39,936 nt of DNA from Flavobacterium alvei (lineage in GTDB: Bacteria; Bacteroidota; Bacteroidia; Flavobacteriales; Flavobacteriaceae): contig NZ_PQVG01000012.1 of NCBI RefSeq assembly GCF_002920895.1, forward strand, positions 286 through 40,221, written 5' to 3'. The notes beneath the pieces were generated by a model that did not search any database, had not been told where the DNA came from, and was given only the letters and a program-made list of their open reading frames with translations. This document shows positions 15,887-24,620 of this stretch, in pieces. Made by a program: the position numbers and the translations under genes. Position 1 is the first letter of the stretch. Each line of letters opens with the position of its first letter.

Positions 15887-16774
15887 TTAACACAATTTAC
15901 TAATAATCGGATTGAAAGCTTTGGTATAAACCAAAATAGTATCACCAATTTGAAGGTTTTCCATATCATTTTCGAAAGCAATAACTTTGATAATTTGAGT
16001 GCTTCCAGAAATAACTGTCAGGATATAAATCGACTCCTGCTTTTCGATTCTTACAATCTGACCTGTGATTTGTACTTTGCCACTAATGGCATTATTAGAG
16101 AAAACTTCGTCAGGACTTCCACTTTTTTGAATGATTCCGTTTTCAATGCAAAGCACCTGATTACTCAATCGAAAAACTTCGCTCAAATCATGGCTAACCA
16201 TAATTGTCGTAGCTCCCAATAATTGATGTGCTTGAACAATTTCGTCTTGCAAACTAGCACGCATTGTAGCATCTAGAGCCGAAAGTGGTTCGTCTAAAAG
16301 TAATAATTGTGGCTTTCGAGCCAATGCACGAGCCAAAGCAACTCGCTGTTTTTGCCCACCCGACAATCCGTTGGTTTTGTGTTTTCTAAACTCATTTAAA
16401 CCAAAAACCGACAACAATTCGTCAACTGCTTGATCGTCTTTTTCAGATTGTGCAAATTGTATATTTCCTTCGACAGTCATATTCGGAAACAGCGCATAAT
16501 CTTGAAACATCAAACTTATGTTTCTATTCTGTGGCGGAATATTGATACGGTTTCCTGAATCAAACCAAACCGTTTCGCCAAACTTGATAATACCTTTGTC
16601 AGGAGTTACAAGCCCTGCCAAAATCCGTAAAAGTGTTGTTTTTCCTGCACCAGATGAACCAAATAATGCTACTAATTCGCCTGTTTTAACTTCAGTTTTA
16701 ATAGCAAGATTGACTTTGCCATTGACGGTGAGCATCATTTTTTCGATGTCGATATAAATTACATGATTTTCCAT
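15887..16774 (-). CDS. modC: molybdate ABC transporter ATP-binding protein ModC
   Basis: This 295-residue ATPase powers molybdate import. It has Walker A GSSGAGKTT, Q-loop LMFQDYALFP, ABC signature LSGGQKQR, Walker B LLLLDEPLSALD and switch His in VSHD. A single TOBE (molybdate-binding) segment follows at about 230-293, starting GKVQITGQIVRIEKQE. It is shorter than the usual ~350-residue ModC. The start overlaps the end of modB by 16 bp, so translation is probably coupled. It is the last gene of modA-molbindin-modB-modC. The standalone Mop protein in the operon and the short C-terminus suggest that molybdate sensing is partly moved to the separate protein. Confidence 0.93.
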   Translation of the reverse strand: MENHVIYIDIEKMMLTVNGKVNLAIKTEVKTGELVALFGSSGAGKTTLLRILAGLVTPDKGIIKFGETVWFDSGNRINIPPQNRNISLMFQDYALFPNMTVEGNIQFAQSEKDDQAVDELLSVFGLNEFRKHKTNGLSGGQKQRVALARALARKPQLLLLDEPLSALDATMRASLQDEIVQAHQLLGATTIMVSHDLSEVFRLSNQVLCIENGIIQKSGSPDEVFSNNAISGKVQITGQIVRIEKQESIYILTVISGSTQIIKVIAFENDMENLQIGDTILVYTKAFNPIISKLC

Positions 16775-17439
16775 CCTTCGTATTTTTTATTGACGCTGTA
16801 AATAGTGGTTAACAATACAAGCGATACAGCAAAAAGAATAAAAGCATATTGATTGGCAGCAACAAAATTGAGCGATTGCACCTCGTCATAAATAGCAATA
16901 GAAGCCACACGAGTTTCGCCAGGCATATTGCCACCAACCATTAAAACAATGCCAAATTCCCCAATACTGTGGGCAAAAGTAAGAGCAATAGCGGTGATGA
17001 TTGACGGTTTTATGTTAGGAAGCAATACCTTGAAAAAAGTAGTCGTTTTTGACTTTCCTAATGTGTAAGATGCTTCACGCAAACTCTCTGGCAACGAACG
17101 GAGTCCCGTTTGTAAAGGTTGAATCATAAAAGGCAAACTAAAAAGTACCGAAGCAATCAAAACACCTTCGAAAGTAAAAGCCAATCGCAAATCGAAAGTT
17201 TCTGCGAGCCATTTTCCGAAAAAATTACGTGGGCTGTATAAAACTAACATATAATAGCCAATTACTGATGGTGGCAAAACCATTGGCATACTAACCAGAG
17301 CTTCTACTAAAGGTTTCAATTTAAATCGAGAATAAGCCAACCAATATGAAATTGGCAATCCAATTAGAATTAATATTACAGTTGTCGAAAAAGCCAATTT
17401 AAACGTAATCCACAAAGTTTGAACAAAAGCAGCATCCAT
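16759..17439 (-). CDS. modB: molybdate ABC transporter permease ModB
   Basis: This 226-residue inner-membrane permease has about five transmembrane helices. The EAA loop that contacts ModC is visible as EASYTLGKSKTTTFFKVLLP with a following MV GG segment (HSIGEFGIVLMVGGNMPGET), typical of ModB. It is 3 bp after the molbindin gene and overlaps modC by 16 bp. The length is normal for the family. Confidence 0.94.
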   Translation of the reverse strand: MDAAFVQTLWITFKLAFSTTVILILIGLPISYWLAYSRFKLKPLVEALVSMPMVLPPSVIGYYMLVLYSPRNFFGKWLAETFDLRLAFTFEGVLIASVLFSLPFMIQPLQTGLRSLPESLREASYTLGKSKTTTFFKVLLPNIKPSIITAIALTFAHSIGEFGIVLMVGGNMPGETRVASIAIYDEVQSLNFVAANQYAFILFAVSLVLLTTIYSVNKKYEGWKIM

Positions 17440-17442
17440 AAT

Positions 17443-17856
17443 TTAGGTGAGTTTTTTAGTTTTCATCACTGAAATTTCGTTGGATTTGACCATTGCTTCA
17501 ACAGAATCGCCAACCACTATTTGAAGTGAATCGACCGCACGAGTCGTAATGGCAGACGAAATGATTTGTTGCTGAAATTGCATTGTTATTTTGCTCAACA
17601 ATTCGCCACGTTCCACCTGAATGACTTTGCATTGCATCCGATTTCGCAAACTGATTAAACCCGACATTTTTTTGGCAAGTGACACTTCAGTTTCCTTGAA
17701 TACAAGGTCTATTTCATTCGACTTTTGCAACCAATCTGGTCTAATCGCAGACTCAATAAGCAAAGCCGAAAAATTTTGCCCATTAACATCAATATCTACT
17801 AGCAAAATTGCCCCAGATTGTTGTATTTGTGTTATTGTACCTGTTAGTATATTCAT
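17443..17856 (-). CDS. standalone di-Mop (tandem TOBE) molybdate-binding protein, molbindin-like
   Basis: This 137-residue protein consists of two Mop/TOBE domains: about 2-66 (ILTGTITQIQQSGAILLVDI) and about 69-133 (SLRNRMQCKVIQVERGELL, then VDSLQIVVGDSVEAMVK). Mop domains assemble into rings that bind molybdate or tungstate in the cytoplasm. The gene lies between modA and modB with gaps of 2 and 3 bp, so it is an integral operon member. It has no helix-turn-helix, so it is not a ModE regulator. Storage, buffering or feedback on transport are possible roles (inference). Confidence 0.83.
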   Translation of the reverse strand: MNILTGTITQIQQSGAILLVDIDVNGQNFSALLIESAIRPDWLQKSNEIDLVFKETEVSLAKKMSGLISLRNRMQCKVIQVERGELLSKITMQFQQQIISSAITTRAVDSLQIVVGDSVEAMVKSNEISVMKTKKLT

Positions 17857-17858
17857 AA

Positions 17859-18608
17859 TTAAGGAACTAAAAATCCGTATTTTTCAAAAATGGGTTTGCA
17901 TTGATTGCTCAAAACAAATTTAACAAACTTAGCTGCTTCGGGATTTTTTTGCCAACTTTTAATTAAAACCATTGCTTGTTCAACTGGTTTGTAACTTTTA
18001 GTATCAAGCACAAAATAAGTGCCTTTCATCTCTGGAGCCATCGCTAAAGAAAGTGCTAAAAATCCAATTTCGGCATTTCCAGTTTGGGCAAATTGAGCTG
18101 TTTGGGCAATGTTGTCGGCGTACACAATTTTAGTTTTTACCTTATCAAAAAGTTTGTAATATTTCAAACATTCGATAGCTCTTTTACCATATGGAGCAAT
18201 CTCTGGTTTGGCAATCGCAATTCTTTTCACATCAGAATTGGCAACACAATTCAACCCTTTCGACAGATCGATGGTATTGCTCCAAATGACTAATTTTCCA
18301 AAAGCGTAGGTTTGAATTTTACCTGTAACGATTCCTTCTGCTTTCAACTTCTCTGGAAACACTTTATCAGCTGCCATAAATAAATCGAAATCGGCCCCGT
18401 TTGCAATTTGCTGAACTAATGCTCCAGACGCTCCCAAATTTATAATGATTTTTGCTTTAGGATGAGCCATTTCGTATTTCTCTTTTATTTCATCGAGAAC
18501 AAAACGCAAGTTAGATGCTGCGGCCACTTTTACGGTTTGAGCCTGAATATTTAAAGAAAATAAAAGAGCTAAAAATGTGATTTTGGTATTGATTTTCAAT
18601 TTATACAT
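17859..18608 (-). CDS. modA: molybdate ABC transporter substrate-binding protein ModA
   Basis: This 249-residue periplasmic binding protein has a signal peptide (residues 1-23, ending LNIQAQ). The ModA core begins VKVAAASNLRFVLDEI, with ligand-loop features INLGASGALVQQI and FDLFMAADKVFPEKL, and later NAEIGFLALSLA. It would capture molybdate (possibly tungstate) for ModB/ModC. It is the first gene of the operon, 2 bp before the molbindin gene, and is divergent from sodC. Two palindromes in the shared upstream region may regulate it. Confidence 0.94.
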   Translation of the reverse strand: MYKLKINTKITFLALLFSLNIQAQTVKVAAASNLRFVLDEIKEKYEMAHPKAKIIINLGASGALVQQIANGADFDLFMAADKVFPEKLKAEGIVTGKIQTYAFGKLVIWSNTIDLSKGLNCVANSDVKRIAIAKPEIAPYGKRAIECLKYYKLFDKVKTKIVYADNIAQTAQFAQTGNAEIGFLALSLAMAPEMKGTYFVLDTKSYKPVEQAMVLIKSWQKNPEAAKFVKFVLSNQCKPIFEKYGFLVP

Positions 18609-18660
18609 TCAAAATTAAGATTAGGTTCTAGTATTGAAGCCGTTTTATCCCTTTAAAATT

Positions 18661-18714
18661 GAGTTGCTAACTCTAGATTTTATTGTTAAGTTTCACTGAA
18701 TGCTAAATTAGCAT
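18661..18714. promoter_or_regulatory. two palindromes in the modA / sodC divergent region
   Basis: GAGTT-GCT-AACTC (18661-18673) and ATGCTAA-A-TTAGCAT (18700-18714) are perfect inverted repeats, and both contain TGCTAA. They lie 53-106 bp upstream of modA and about 100-150 bp upstream of sodC. They are candidate operators; I cannot name the regulator. Confidence 0.4.
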
Positions 18715-18810
18715 ATCCATTTCATAAAAAGCAACCCTTTTTAAGATAACTTTAATTATTTTACAGCTTTAAAATGCCTAATATTGTATAACATTCTAAT
18801 TCCAAAAACT

Positions 18811-19338
18811 ATGAAAAAAATAATTATCACCGCTGCAATAGTATTAGCCATTTTAATTGGCTGTAAATCAAAAGGAAATTCTGACGATTCTAAGAAATTG
18901 AACCTTGCATTCGAATCCAAAAGCAATAGTAATGTAACTGGAACTGCTACATTTACTGAAAAGAAAGGAATGGTAACTTTTGTTGCTAAATTAACGGGTT
19001 TAAAACCAGGAATTCACGCCATTCACATTCACGAAAAATCAGATTGCACCGCTGCTGATGGAAGTTCGGCTGGTGGACATTGGAATCCAACCTTCAAAAA
19101 ACATGGCAAATGGGGAGTTGAAGAACACCATAAAGGCGATATTGGTAATTTTACTGCTGATAAAAAAGGAAACGGAACCATCACTCTAACCACTGATGAA
19201 TGGTGCATTGGATGTGAAGACGAAACCAAAAACATTTTAGGCAAAGGATTAATTGTTCATCAAGGCGCTGATGATTTTACTTCACAACCTGCTGGTAATG
19301 CTGGAGCTAGAGTGTCTTGTTCGGCAATTATTAAATAA
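18811..19338 (+). CDS. sodC: Cu/Zn superoxide dismutase lipoprotein
   Basis: This 175-residue exported enzyme converts superoxide to hydrogen peroxide and oxygen. The start is set at the ATG 18811, which gives a short signal sequence with lipobox AILIGC; an upstream TTG at 18784 is in frame but unneeded. Metal and disulfide features of SodC are present: HAIHIHEKSDC (Cu ligands and first Cys), GGHWNP, EEHHKGDIGN (bridging/Zn His), LIVHQGADDF, and the final GNAGARVSC with the second disulfide Cys. An extra CIGC segment before the last His motif is seen in Bacteroidota members. It is probably anchored to a membrane through the lipid on the Cys. Confidence 0.92.
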   Translation: MKKIIITAAIVLAILIGCKSKGNSDDSKKLNLAFESKSNSNVTGTATFTEKKGMVTFVAKLTGLKPGIHAIHIHEKSDCTAADGSSAGGHWNPTFKKHGKWGVEEHHKGDIGNFTADKKGNGTITLTTDEWCIGCEDETKNILGKGLIVHQGADDFTSQPAGNAGARVSCSAIIK

Positions 19339-19354
19339 ATATAATTTCAATTAT

Positions 19355-19924
19355 TTGGATAAAAAAGAACAACACTATTTTAAAAATGCCAAAGAATGGC
19401 GAGAATGGTTGCACGAAAACCATACAAAATCAACGGGAATTTGCCTAATTTTCTACAAAGTGGGCAGTACCTTTGAAAGTATGCGTTGGGAAGAAGCCGT
19501 TCAGGTTGCCATTTGCTACGGTTGGATTGATTCAACCGTAAAAAAAATGGATGATGAACGCAGAAAACAAGTTTTTTCGCCCCGAAAAGACAAAAGTGTT
19601 TGGAGCAAACTCAACAAAACCTATATCGAAAAACTACTAAAAGAGAATCTTATTCACGAAAGTGGGTTGGCCAAAATTGAAATTGCCAAGCAAAATGGTT
19701 CTTGGAATTCGCTGGATGCTGTTGAAGAATTGATAATTCCAGAAGATTTAAAAATGGCTTTTGAGCAAAATGAAATCGCTTTTGAAAATTATAAAAAATT
19801 CAGTCCTTCCTATAGGAAAAGTTACCTTTATTGGTTAAACCAAGCCAAAAGAGAAGAAACTCGATCAAGTAGAATAGTACAAATCATCAATTTTTGCCAA
19901 CAAAATAAAAAATCTAGAGAATAA
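19355..19924 (+). CDS. YdeI/OmdA family protein (probable TTG start)
   Basis: This ~189-residue soluble protein belongs to the YdeI/OmpD-associated family. The N-terminal block HYFKNAKEWREWLHENH is followed by the conserved AICYGWIDSTVKKMDDER, FSPRKDKSVWSKLNK, and a C-terminal FSPSYRKSYLYWLNQAKREETR. No ATG lies near the expected N-terminus. The TTG at 19355, 16 bp after the sodC stop, gives a family-like length and start; a frame reaching back into sodC (19253) exists but its extra residues look non-coding. Close spacing suggests co-transcription with sodC. The biochemical role is unclear; relatives have been linked to stress or antimicrobial-peptide tolerance. Confidence 0.8.
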   Translation: MDKKEQHYFKNAKEWREWLHENHTKSTGICLIFYKVGSTFESMRWEEAVQVAICYGWIDSTVKKMDDERRKQVFSPRKDKSVWSKLNKTYIEKLLKENLIHESGLAKIEIAKQNGSWNSLDAVEELIIPEDLKMAFEQNEIAFENYKKFSPSYRKSYLYWLNQAKREETRSSRIVQIINFCQQNKKSRE

Positions 19925-19950
19925 TTTTTACTCAAAACCATAAAAAGGTA

Positions 19951-19958
19951 TAGATTTG
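19951..19958 (+). promoter_or_regulatory. -7 box of the LETM1-related gene
   Basis: TAGATTTG matches the Bacteroidota consensus TAnnTTTG exactly, 17 bp before the ATG at 19976. The -33 region is only T-rich. The 51-bp gap after the YdeI-like gene would allow a separate promoter here. Confidence 0.5.
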
Positions 19959-19975
19959 CAAGACAAATTAAAACA

Positions 19976-21190
19976 ATGATTAACCCTTCGGCAATTGGTT
20001 GGATAGACAAATTTTTCTTGAAGCAAAAATCCTCTTTGCTTCCTATCGAAACACACCCAAACACATTTTACAAAAAAGTTAGGGAAACTGGGTTCATTTA
20101 TGGACATATTGTTTCATTTGATACTGCATTTGAAATTGAAAAGAAAGGTTGGCTCCAAAGCGAAATTTCTAAAGTAGCCCTGCTCAATACTTTGTTTAGA
20201 ATTTATCAATTGACCACAAACGACAATAATCCCGATGAATTTGTGTCAAAAGCAGTTGAATTTTATAACCAAATGAATCCACAAGGGTTCAATTTACTAC
20301 GAAAAGTATTGCCAGTTGGAACTCTTTCTTTGGATTTAGAGAAAATTATTGACACTAGAGTTCAAACAAATGTTGATATCATTAGCAAAAACTTTTCTCA
20401 TATTGTAACCAATGCTTTGTTGTTTATAGATGTTTTGGCTTTCCGCCAATACTTGATTCACGGTGAAATTCCTGAAAAATATTTAAAAAAAATTGAGGAA
20501 GCCATTATTAGCATTGTTTCGTTAGCGTTGAAAACTAAGACTACCAAATCAAAATACGATGATTTATTGATAAAATTATTCGAAGCCTCAGTTCGTTACA
20601 GCAAATTTTCGAAAGTAAATGTGCAATCCCAAAATTTTGGTATGGATGAATTGAAATTGGATTATTTTACTCATATCTTAGAAAAACAATATCTGGTTGA
20701 TATGGCTGGAATGGCATTGTGGAGTGATGGAATTGTCGAAAAAAACGAAGCTTATTTTCTATACAAATTAGCCGAATTAATGGAAGTTCCAGATGATTTT
20801 GTTAGCGAAAGTATAGAGAATACAAACCAATTTATTACGAAATTCAAAAAAGAAATTCCCTATTTTAATTACTCCAATCCGGTCAAACATTTTTATGACC
20901 AGACCACTCAAACCGTTGTAAAACTAATTACCCGTAACAAAAATAGATTGGTTAAGGAGATTCTTGAAAGCAAGGAATTGATGGTGCTACTTGCCTATTC
21001 TACCCGAAGAGATTTGAATGAAAAAGAAAAGAAAAAAGTAAGAAAACAGTTGTTGGATATTTGTAAAACGATACCATCATTAGCAATATTCTTATTGCCT
21101 GGCGGCAGTTTGTTACTACCTATTTTTATCAAATTTATTCCAACGTTACTTCCTTCTTCATTTAATGAAAACCTTGAAAACGAGGATTAA
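19976..21190 (+). CDS. LETM1-related protein (biofilm-associated family of Bacteroidota)
   Basis: This 404-residue protein begins INPSAIGWIDKFF. The middle part is helical and has a TerB-like stretch, VDMAGMALWSDGIVEKNEAY followed by LYKLAELMEVPDDFV. The C-terminal ~60 residues resemble the LETM1 ribosome-binding-like region: RRDLNEKEKKKVRKQLLDI, then KTIPSLAIFLLPGGSLLLP and a hydrophobic FIKFIPTLLPSSF. There is no signal peptide, and the hydrophobic tail could associate with the inner membrane. Databases use the name LETM1-related biofilm-associated protein for such sequences; the molecular function is not established. It has its own -7 box and is convergent with dsbD. Confidence 0.75.
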   Translation: MINPSAIGWIDKFFLKQKSSLLPIETHPNTFYKKVRETGFIYGHIVSFDTAFEIEKKGWLQSEISKVALLNTLFRIYQLTTNDNNPDEFVSKAVEFYNQMNPQGFNLLRKVLPVGTLSLDLEKIIDTRVQTNVDIISKNFSHIVTNALLFIDVLAFRQYLIHGEIPEKYLKKIEEAIISIVSLALKTKTTKSKYDDLLIKLFEASVRYSKFSKVNVQSQNFGMDELKLDYFTHILEKQYLVDMAGMALWSDGIVEKNEAYFLYKLAELMEVPDDFVSESIENTNQFITKFKKEIPYFNYSNPVKHFYDQTTQTVVKLITRNKNRLVKEILESKELMVLLAYSTRRDLNEKEKKKVRKQLLDICKTIPSLAIFLLPGGSLLLPIFIKFIPTLLPSSFNENLENED

Positions 21191-21231
21191 AGAATTCAAA
21201 TTACACCTTTTATTAGAGATTGAATTTTAGA

Positions 21232-23238
21232 TTATTTCTTGAACTTTGAAATTCCAGTTTTTAACCAATTTTCATAATCTTCAACACTTGTATAGCTTAT
21301 TGTTGGAGTAATTGTATTCAAACTATTTCCATCTAAATCGGTCAAAACATACAAAGGTTGTGTATTGGTTTTGTATTTTGTAATCATAAAATCTGTCCAC
21401 TTATCACCAATGGTTTCAATTTTTTCATTTGTCGTTTTTGAAATAAATTGTTCCGTTGTTGGCAATTCTCGCTTATCATCTACATATAAAGAAATCAAAA
21501 CAATATCCTTTTTTAGAATAGGTAAAATACGTTGGTCTGACCAAACATTATTTTCCATTTTTCTACAATTAACACAAGCAAACCCAGTAAAATCTAGCAT
21601 TATAGGCTTATTAACTGTTTTAGCATAAGCCAACCCTTTTTCGTAATCATCGAAAACTACAATTTGATGTGGTCCCAATTTAGCCCCGTCTGGCAATACC
21701 GCAGTAGAAGAATTATTACCCGAATTTCCGAAACCAAGAGGGCTTTCGCTATATTCCATTGGTGGTGGAAATGCATTTATCAATTTTAATGGCGCTCCCC
21801 AAAGCCCAGGAATCATATAAATAGTGAACGATAAAACAACCAATCCAAGCAATAGCCTTCCTACTGAAATATGTGCTATTGGACTGTCGTGTGGCAAAGT
21901 AATTTTCCCAAACAAATAAAAAGCCAATGCTCCAAAAATTGCAATCCAAATAGCCAAGAACACTTCTCTTTCTAACAAATGCATTTGAAGAACCAAATCA
22001 GCATTTGATAAGAATTTGAATGCCAAAGCCAATTCTAAAAAACCTAAAAACACTTTCACAGTATTCATCCAGCCTCCTGATTGCGGCAAGGATTGCAACC
22101 AAGCTGGAAAAAATGCAAATAATACAAATGGCAAAGCAAAGGCTGAAGAAAATCCCAACATCCCAATAATTGGCCCAATTCCTCCTACTGAAGCTGAAGC
22201 AAATAATATATTTCCAACAAATGGCCCAGTGCAAGAAAATGAAACTATTGCTAATGCCAAAGCCATAAACAAAATACCAATAATTCCACCTTTATCAGCT
22301 TGCTTGTCCACTTTATTTGCCCAAGAATTAGGCAACATTATTTCAAAGGCACCCAAAAATGAAATAGCAAAAATCACTAACAAAAGGAAAAAAATCAAGT
22401 TAAAAGTTACTCCTGTAGAAAACTCATTAAGGGCAGATGCACCAAATAGAGCAGTAATTACAGAGCCTAGAATGATATAAATTAAAATAATAGCCATTCC
22501 AAAAATAATTGAATTGCGTTTGCCTTGACTTTTGGTTTTGCTCTGTTTGGTAAAAAAACTAACGGTCATTGGAATCATAGGATATACACAAGGCGTCAAT
22601 AATGCGGTAAATCCTGCCAATAACGCTGCAAGAAAAATACTCCACAACCCTTTTTGTGGTGCAGCTTCAGAAGTAGCAATTATTTCATTTGATTTTGCAA
22701 CCTCAGGTTTTATTTTTTCTACAGATTTTGAATCGATTACTTCATTTTTAGCAGTATCAACTTGTGTTGGTACTATCTCAGTTTGAGAGGTTGTTGGAAT
22801 TACAAAACTAAATTTTTTCTCTAAATTTATACAAGATTGATTGCAAACTTGATAATTTAAAGCCACTTCAATAGTCTTGATTTTTGGATTTATCAACGAA
22901 ATCTCCTGCTGAATTGAAGCGTTTTTAACAAAAAAAGTTTCATTTACTTCAAAAACATCGTTGTATGCTGTGGTCGTTTTTCCTTCTTTGGCTTTGCCAA
23001 TCAATTTATAATTCCCTTTTTGATCTTTAAAAATCACTTCCATAGGCAATGGGCCACCCTCTGGAGTAAACTGGGAATACATATGCCAATCCTTTTCTAT
23101 AACACCGTTAAAGCTCAGTAAAAAACTAGTTTCAGATTTTTTTTCGATTTTAGTAGTCCATTTTACAGGGTCAAGTATTTGAGAATTTCCTTTGGCGAAA
23201 GCCAAAAAAACAAGAAGTACAAAAATGATTTTTCGCAT
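21232..23238 (-). CDS. dsbD: thiol:disulfide interchange protein DsbD
   Basis: This 668-residue inner-membrane protein passes electrons from cytoplasmic thioredoxin to periplasmic thiol proteins. A signal peptide (1-19) is followed by the alpha domain (about 20-190) with C132 and C136 in YQVCNQSCINLEKKF. An ~8-helix CcdA-like membrane domain (about 197-490) has its redox pair in LLTPCVYPMIP (C217) and FSCTGPF (C336). The C-terminal thioredoxin-like domain has TGFACVNCRK (C555, C558). The length and three Cys pairs match full-length DsbD. Its ATG shares one base with the tilS stop (TAATG), so translation is probably coupled. It forms the end of a pabB-tilS-dsbD operon. Confidence 0.93.
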   Translation of the reverse strand: MRKIIFVLLVFLAFAKGNSQILDPVKWTTKIEKKSETSFLLSFNGVIEKDWHMYSQFTPEGGPLPMEVIFKDQKGNYKLIGKAKEGKTTTAYNDVFEVNETFFVKNASIQQEISLINPKIKTIEVALNYQVCNQSCINLEKKFSFVIPTTSQTEIVPTQVDTAKNEVIDSKSVEKIKPEVAKSNEIIATSEAAPQKGLWSIFLAALLAGFTALLTPCVYPMIPMTVSFFTKQSKTKSQGKRNSIIFGMAIILIYIILGSVITALFGASALNEFSTGVTFNLIFFLLLVIFAISFLGAFEIMLPNSWANKVDKQADKGGIIGILFMALALAIVSFSCTGPFVGNILFASASVGGIGPIIGMLGFSSAFALPFVLFAFFPAWLQSLPQSGGWMNTVKVFLGFLELALAFKFLSNADLVLQMHLLEREVFLAIWIAIFGALAFYLFGKITLPHDSPIAHISVGRLLLGLVVLSFTIYMIPGLWGAPLKLINAFPPPMEYSESPLGFGNSGNNSSTAVLPDGAKLGPHQIVVFDDYEKGLAYAKTVNKPIMLDFTGFACVNCRKMENNVWSDQRILPILKKDIVLISLYVDDKRELPTTEQFISKTTNEKIETIGDKWTDFMITKYKTNTQPLYVLTDLDGNSLNTITPTISYTSVEDYENWLKTGISKFKK

Positions 23239-24548
23239 TATTTTAAATGTATTTTAAGTATATTTTTTGTTGTGCTTTTAACTCTAAAACGTTCGTCTTG
23301 ACGAATACCTACAATCCAAACTATTTCATTATCAGAACACAACAACCAAGCTTTTTCTTTTTCGATTAATGATAATTTTTCGTCTTTAAAAAATTTACTA
23401 ACCTTTTTTGATTTTCCATCCATTCCAAAAGGTTGAAAAGTGTCTCCATCTCTCCAACGACGCAAAACAATTGGATACCAAATTTTATCTTCATCGACAA
23501 AGATAGTTGTATTTGAAGCCATACTAATGTCATCTACTTTACAAAAAGTGAGATTTAAGGGAACATTAACTTCTTTTTGATTTTTATTTATAAAAAACTC
23601 CTCATATTCATCCTCTAAATTAATTGGACTTAGTATCAAAAAGTCCCTGTTTTTCAGCAATCTAAATTCACTTGAAAATACTTGTTTACCAGATTGACCA
23701 TCAATTAAATCGTAAATATCCTCCCAAGCCGAAAAACCAAATTCGTTAAACCAATGATACAAATAGGATTTATAATTAGGCAGTTTTTTTAGCTGAATCA
23801 AATCAAAATGTATTTCGGTTCCTTTTTCTTTTGCGACTTGCTGATAGATCAAAAATGAAGCATCTGCAATCATAGCTTTAGATTCTTGCAAATAAGTTTG
23901 AGTTTTTTGAAAAGAGGTTAAAAAATCGGAGTTTAACTCTTTCAATATAGGAACTAAATTATGCCTGATTTTATTTCGCAAATATTTATCTGATGCATTA
24001 CTGCTGTCTTCTCTCCATTGAATGGCATTTTCTTCGGCATATTGAGCAATTTCTGACCTAGAAAAAATTAAAAGTGGTCGAATTACTTGCCCATTTTTTG
24101 ACGGAATTCCAGTCAAACCATCAATTCCAGTACCTCGAACAAGGTGAATTAAAAAAGTTTCTAAATTATCATCCGCGTGATGAGCTGTCAGGATATAATC
24201 GTAGTTTTCGGTTTCTAAAAGTTCGTAAAACCAGCTGTATCGCAATTCACGAGCAGCGACCTGAGTAGAAAGTTTGTAATCATTGGCGAAAGCTTCAGTG
24301 TCAAACTGAGTTAAAAACAATTTAATTTCGTTTGTTTCGGCATAATTTTGAATAAAATTTTGGTCTCCATAACTTTCTATACCACGAAGCTGAAAATTGC
24401 AATGTGCTATAGCAATTTCGAAAGGTAATTTATGAAATAAATCCACCATTACCATACTATCCAAACCACCACTAGTAGCCAAAAGAAGATTTTTTCCAAT
24501 TAAAAAAGGAAAATTTTGAGCGATATGATTTTCGAATGTTTCTTGCAT
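23238..24548 (-). CDS. tilS: tRNA(Ile)-lysidine synthase TilS
   Basis: This 436-residue enzyme attaches lysine to C34 of the tRNA-Ile that reads AUA, an essential step. The N-terminal PP-loop ATPase motif is LLLATSGGLDSMVMV. LTAHHADDNLETFLIHLVRG and DSSNASDKYLRNKIRHNL are typical of TilS. The C-terminal domain contains WRDGDTFQPFGMDGKSKKVS, the tRNA-binding element. The start is set at the ATG 24548; a TTG two codons upstream (24554) is in frame. It lies 72 bp after pabB and overlaps dsbD by one base. Confidence 0.94.
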   Translation of the reverse strand: MQETFENHIAQNFPFLIGKNLLLATSGGLDSMVMVDLFHKLPFEIAIAHCNFQLRGIESYGDQNFIQNYAETNEIKLFLTQFDTEAFANDYKLSTQVAARELRYSWFYELLETENYDYILTAHHADDNLETFLIHLVRGTGIDGLTGIPSKNGQVIRPLLIFSRSEIAQYAEENAIQWREDSSNASDKYLRNKIRHNLVPILKELNSDFLTSFQKTQTYLQESKAMIADASFLIYQQVAKEKGTEIHFDLIQLKKLPNYKSYLYHWFNEFGFSAWEDIYDLIDGQSGKQVFSSEFRLLKNRDFLILSPINLEDEYEEFFINKNQKEVNVPLNLTFCKVDDISMASNTTIFVDEDKIWYPIVLRRWRDGDTFQPFGMDGKSKKVSKFFKDEKLSLIEKEKAWLLCSDNEIVWIVGIRQDERFRVKSTTKNILKIHLK

Positions 24549-24620
24549 ATTCAAATTTAGTTATTTTAAATAATATTTTGAATTAACTAAGTGAATATTT
24601 TGAATCAACAGAGAATTAAT

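Noticed and set aside
18610..18617. TAATTTTG as a modA -7 box
   Set aside because: It ends only one or two bases before the start codon, too close for a normal promoter.
19253..19354. N-terminal extension of the YdeI-like protein overlapping sodC
   Set aside because: These residues are the out-of-frame reading of the conserved SodC C-terminus and have no match to the YdeI family start.
21193..21226. AATTCAA/TTGAATT hairpin between the LETM1-related gene and dsbD
   Set aside because: The stem is 7 bp and AT-only apart from one C/G pair, with a 20-nt loop; too weak to call a terminator.
22016..22480. Long plus-strand open frame opposite dsbD
   Set aside because: It is antisense to the conserved DsbD membrane domain, has Pro/Asn/Ala-rich composition typical of complement translations, and no recognisable domain.
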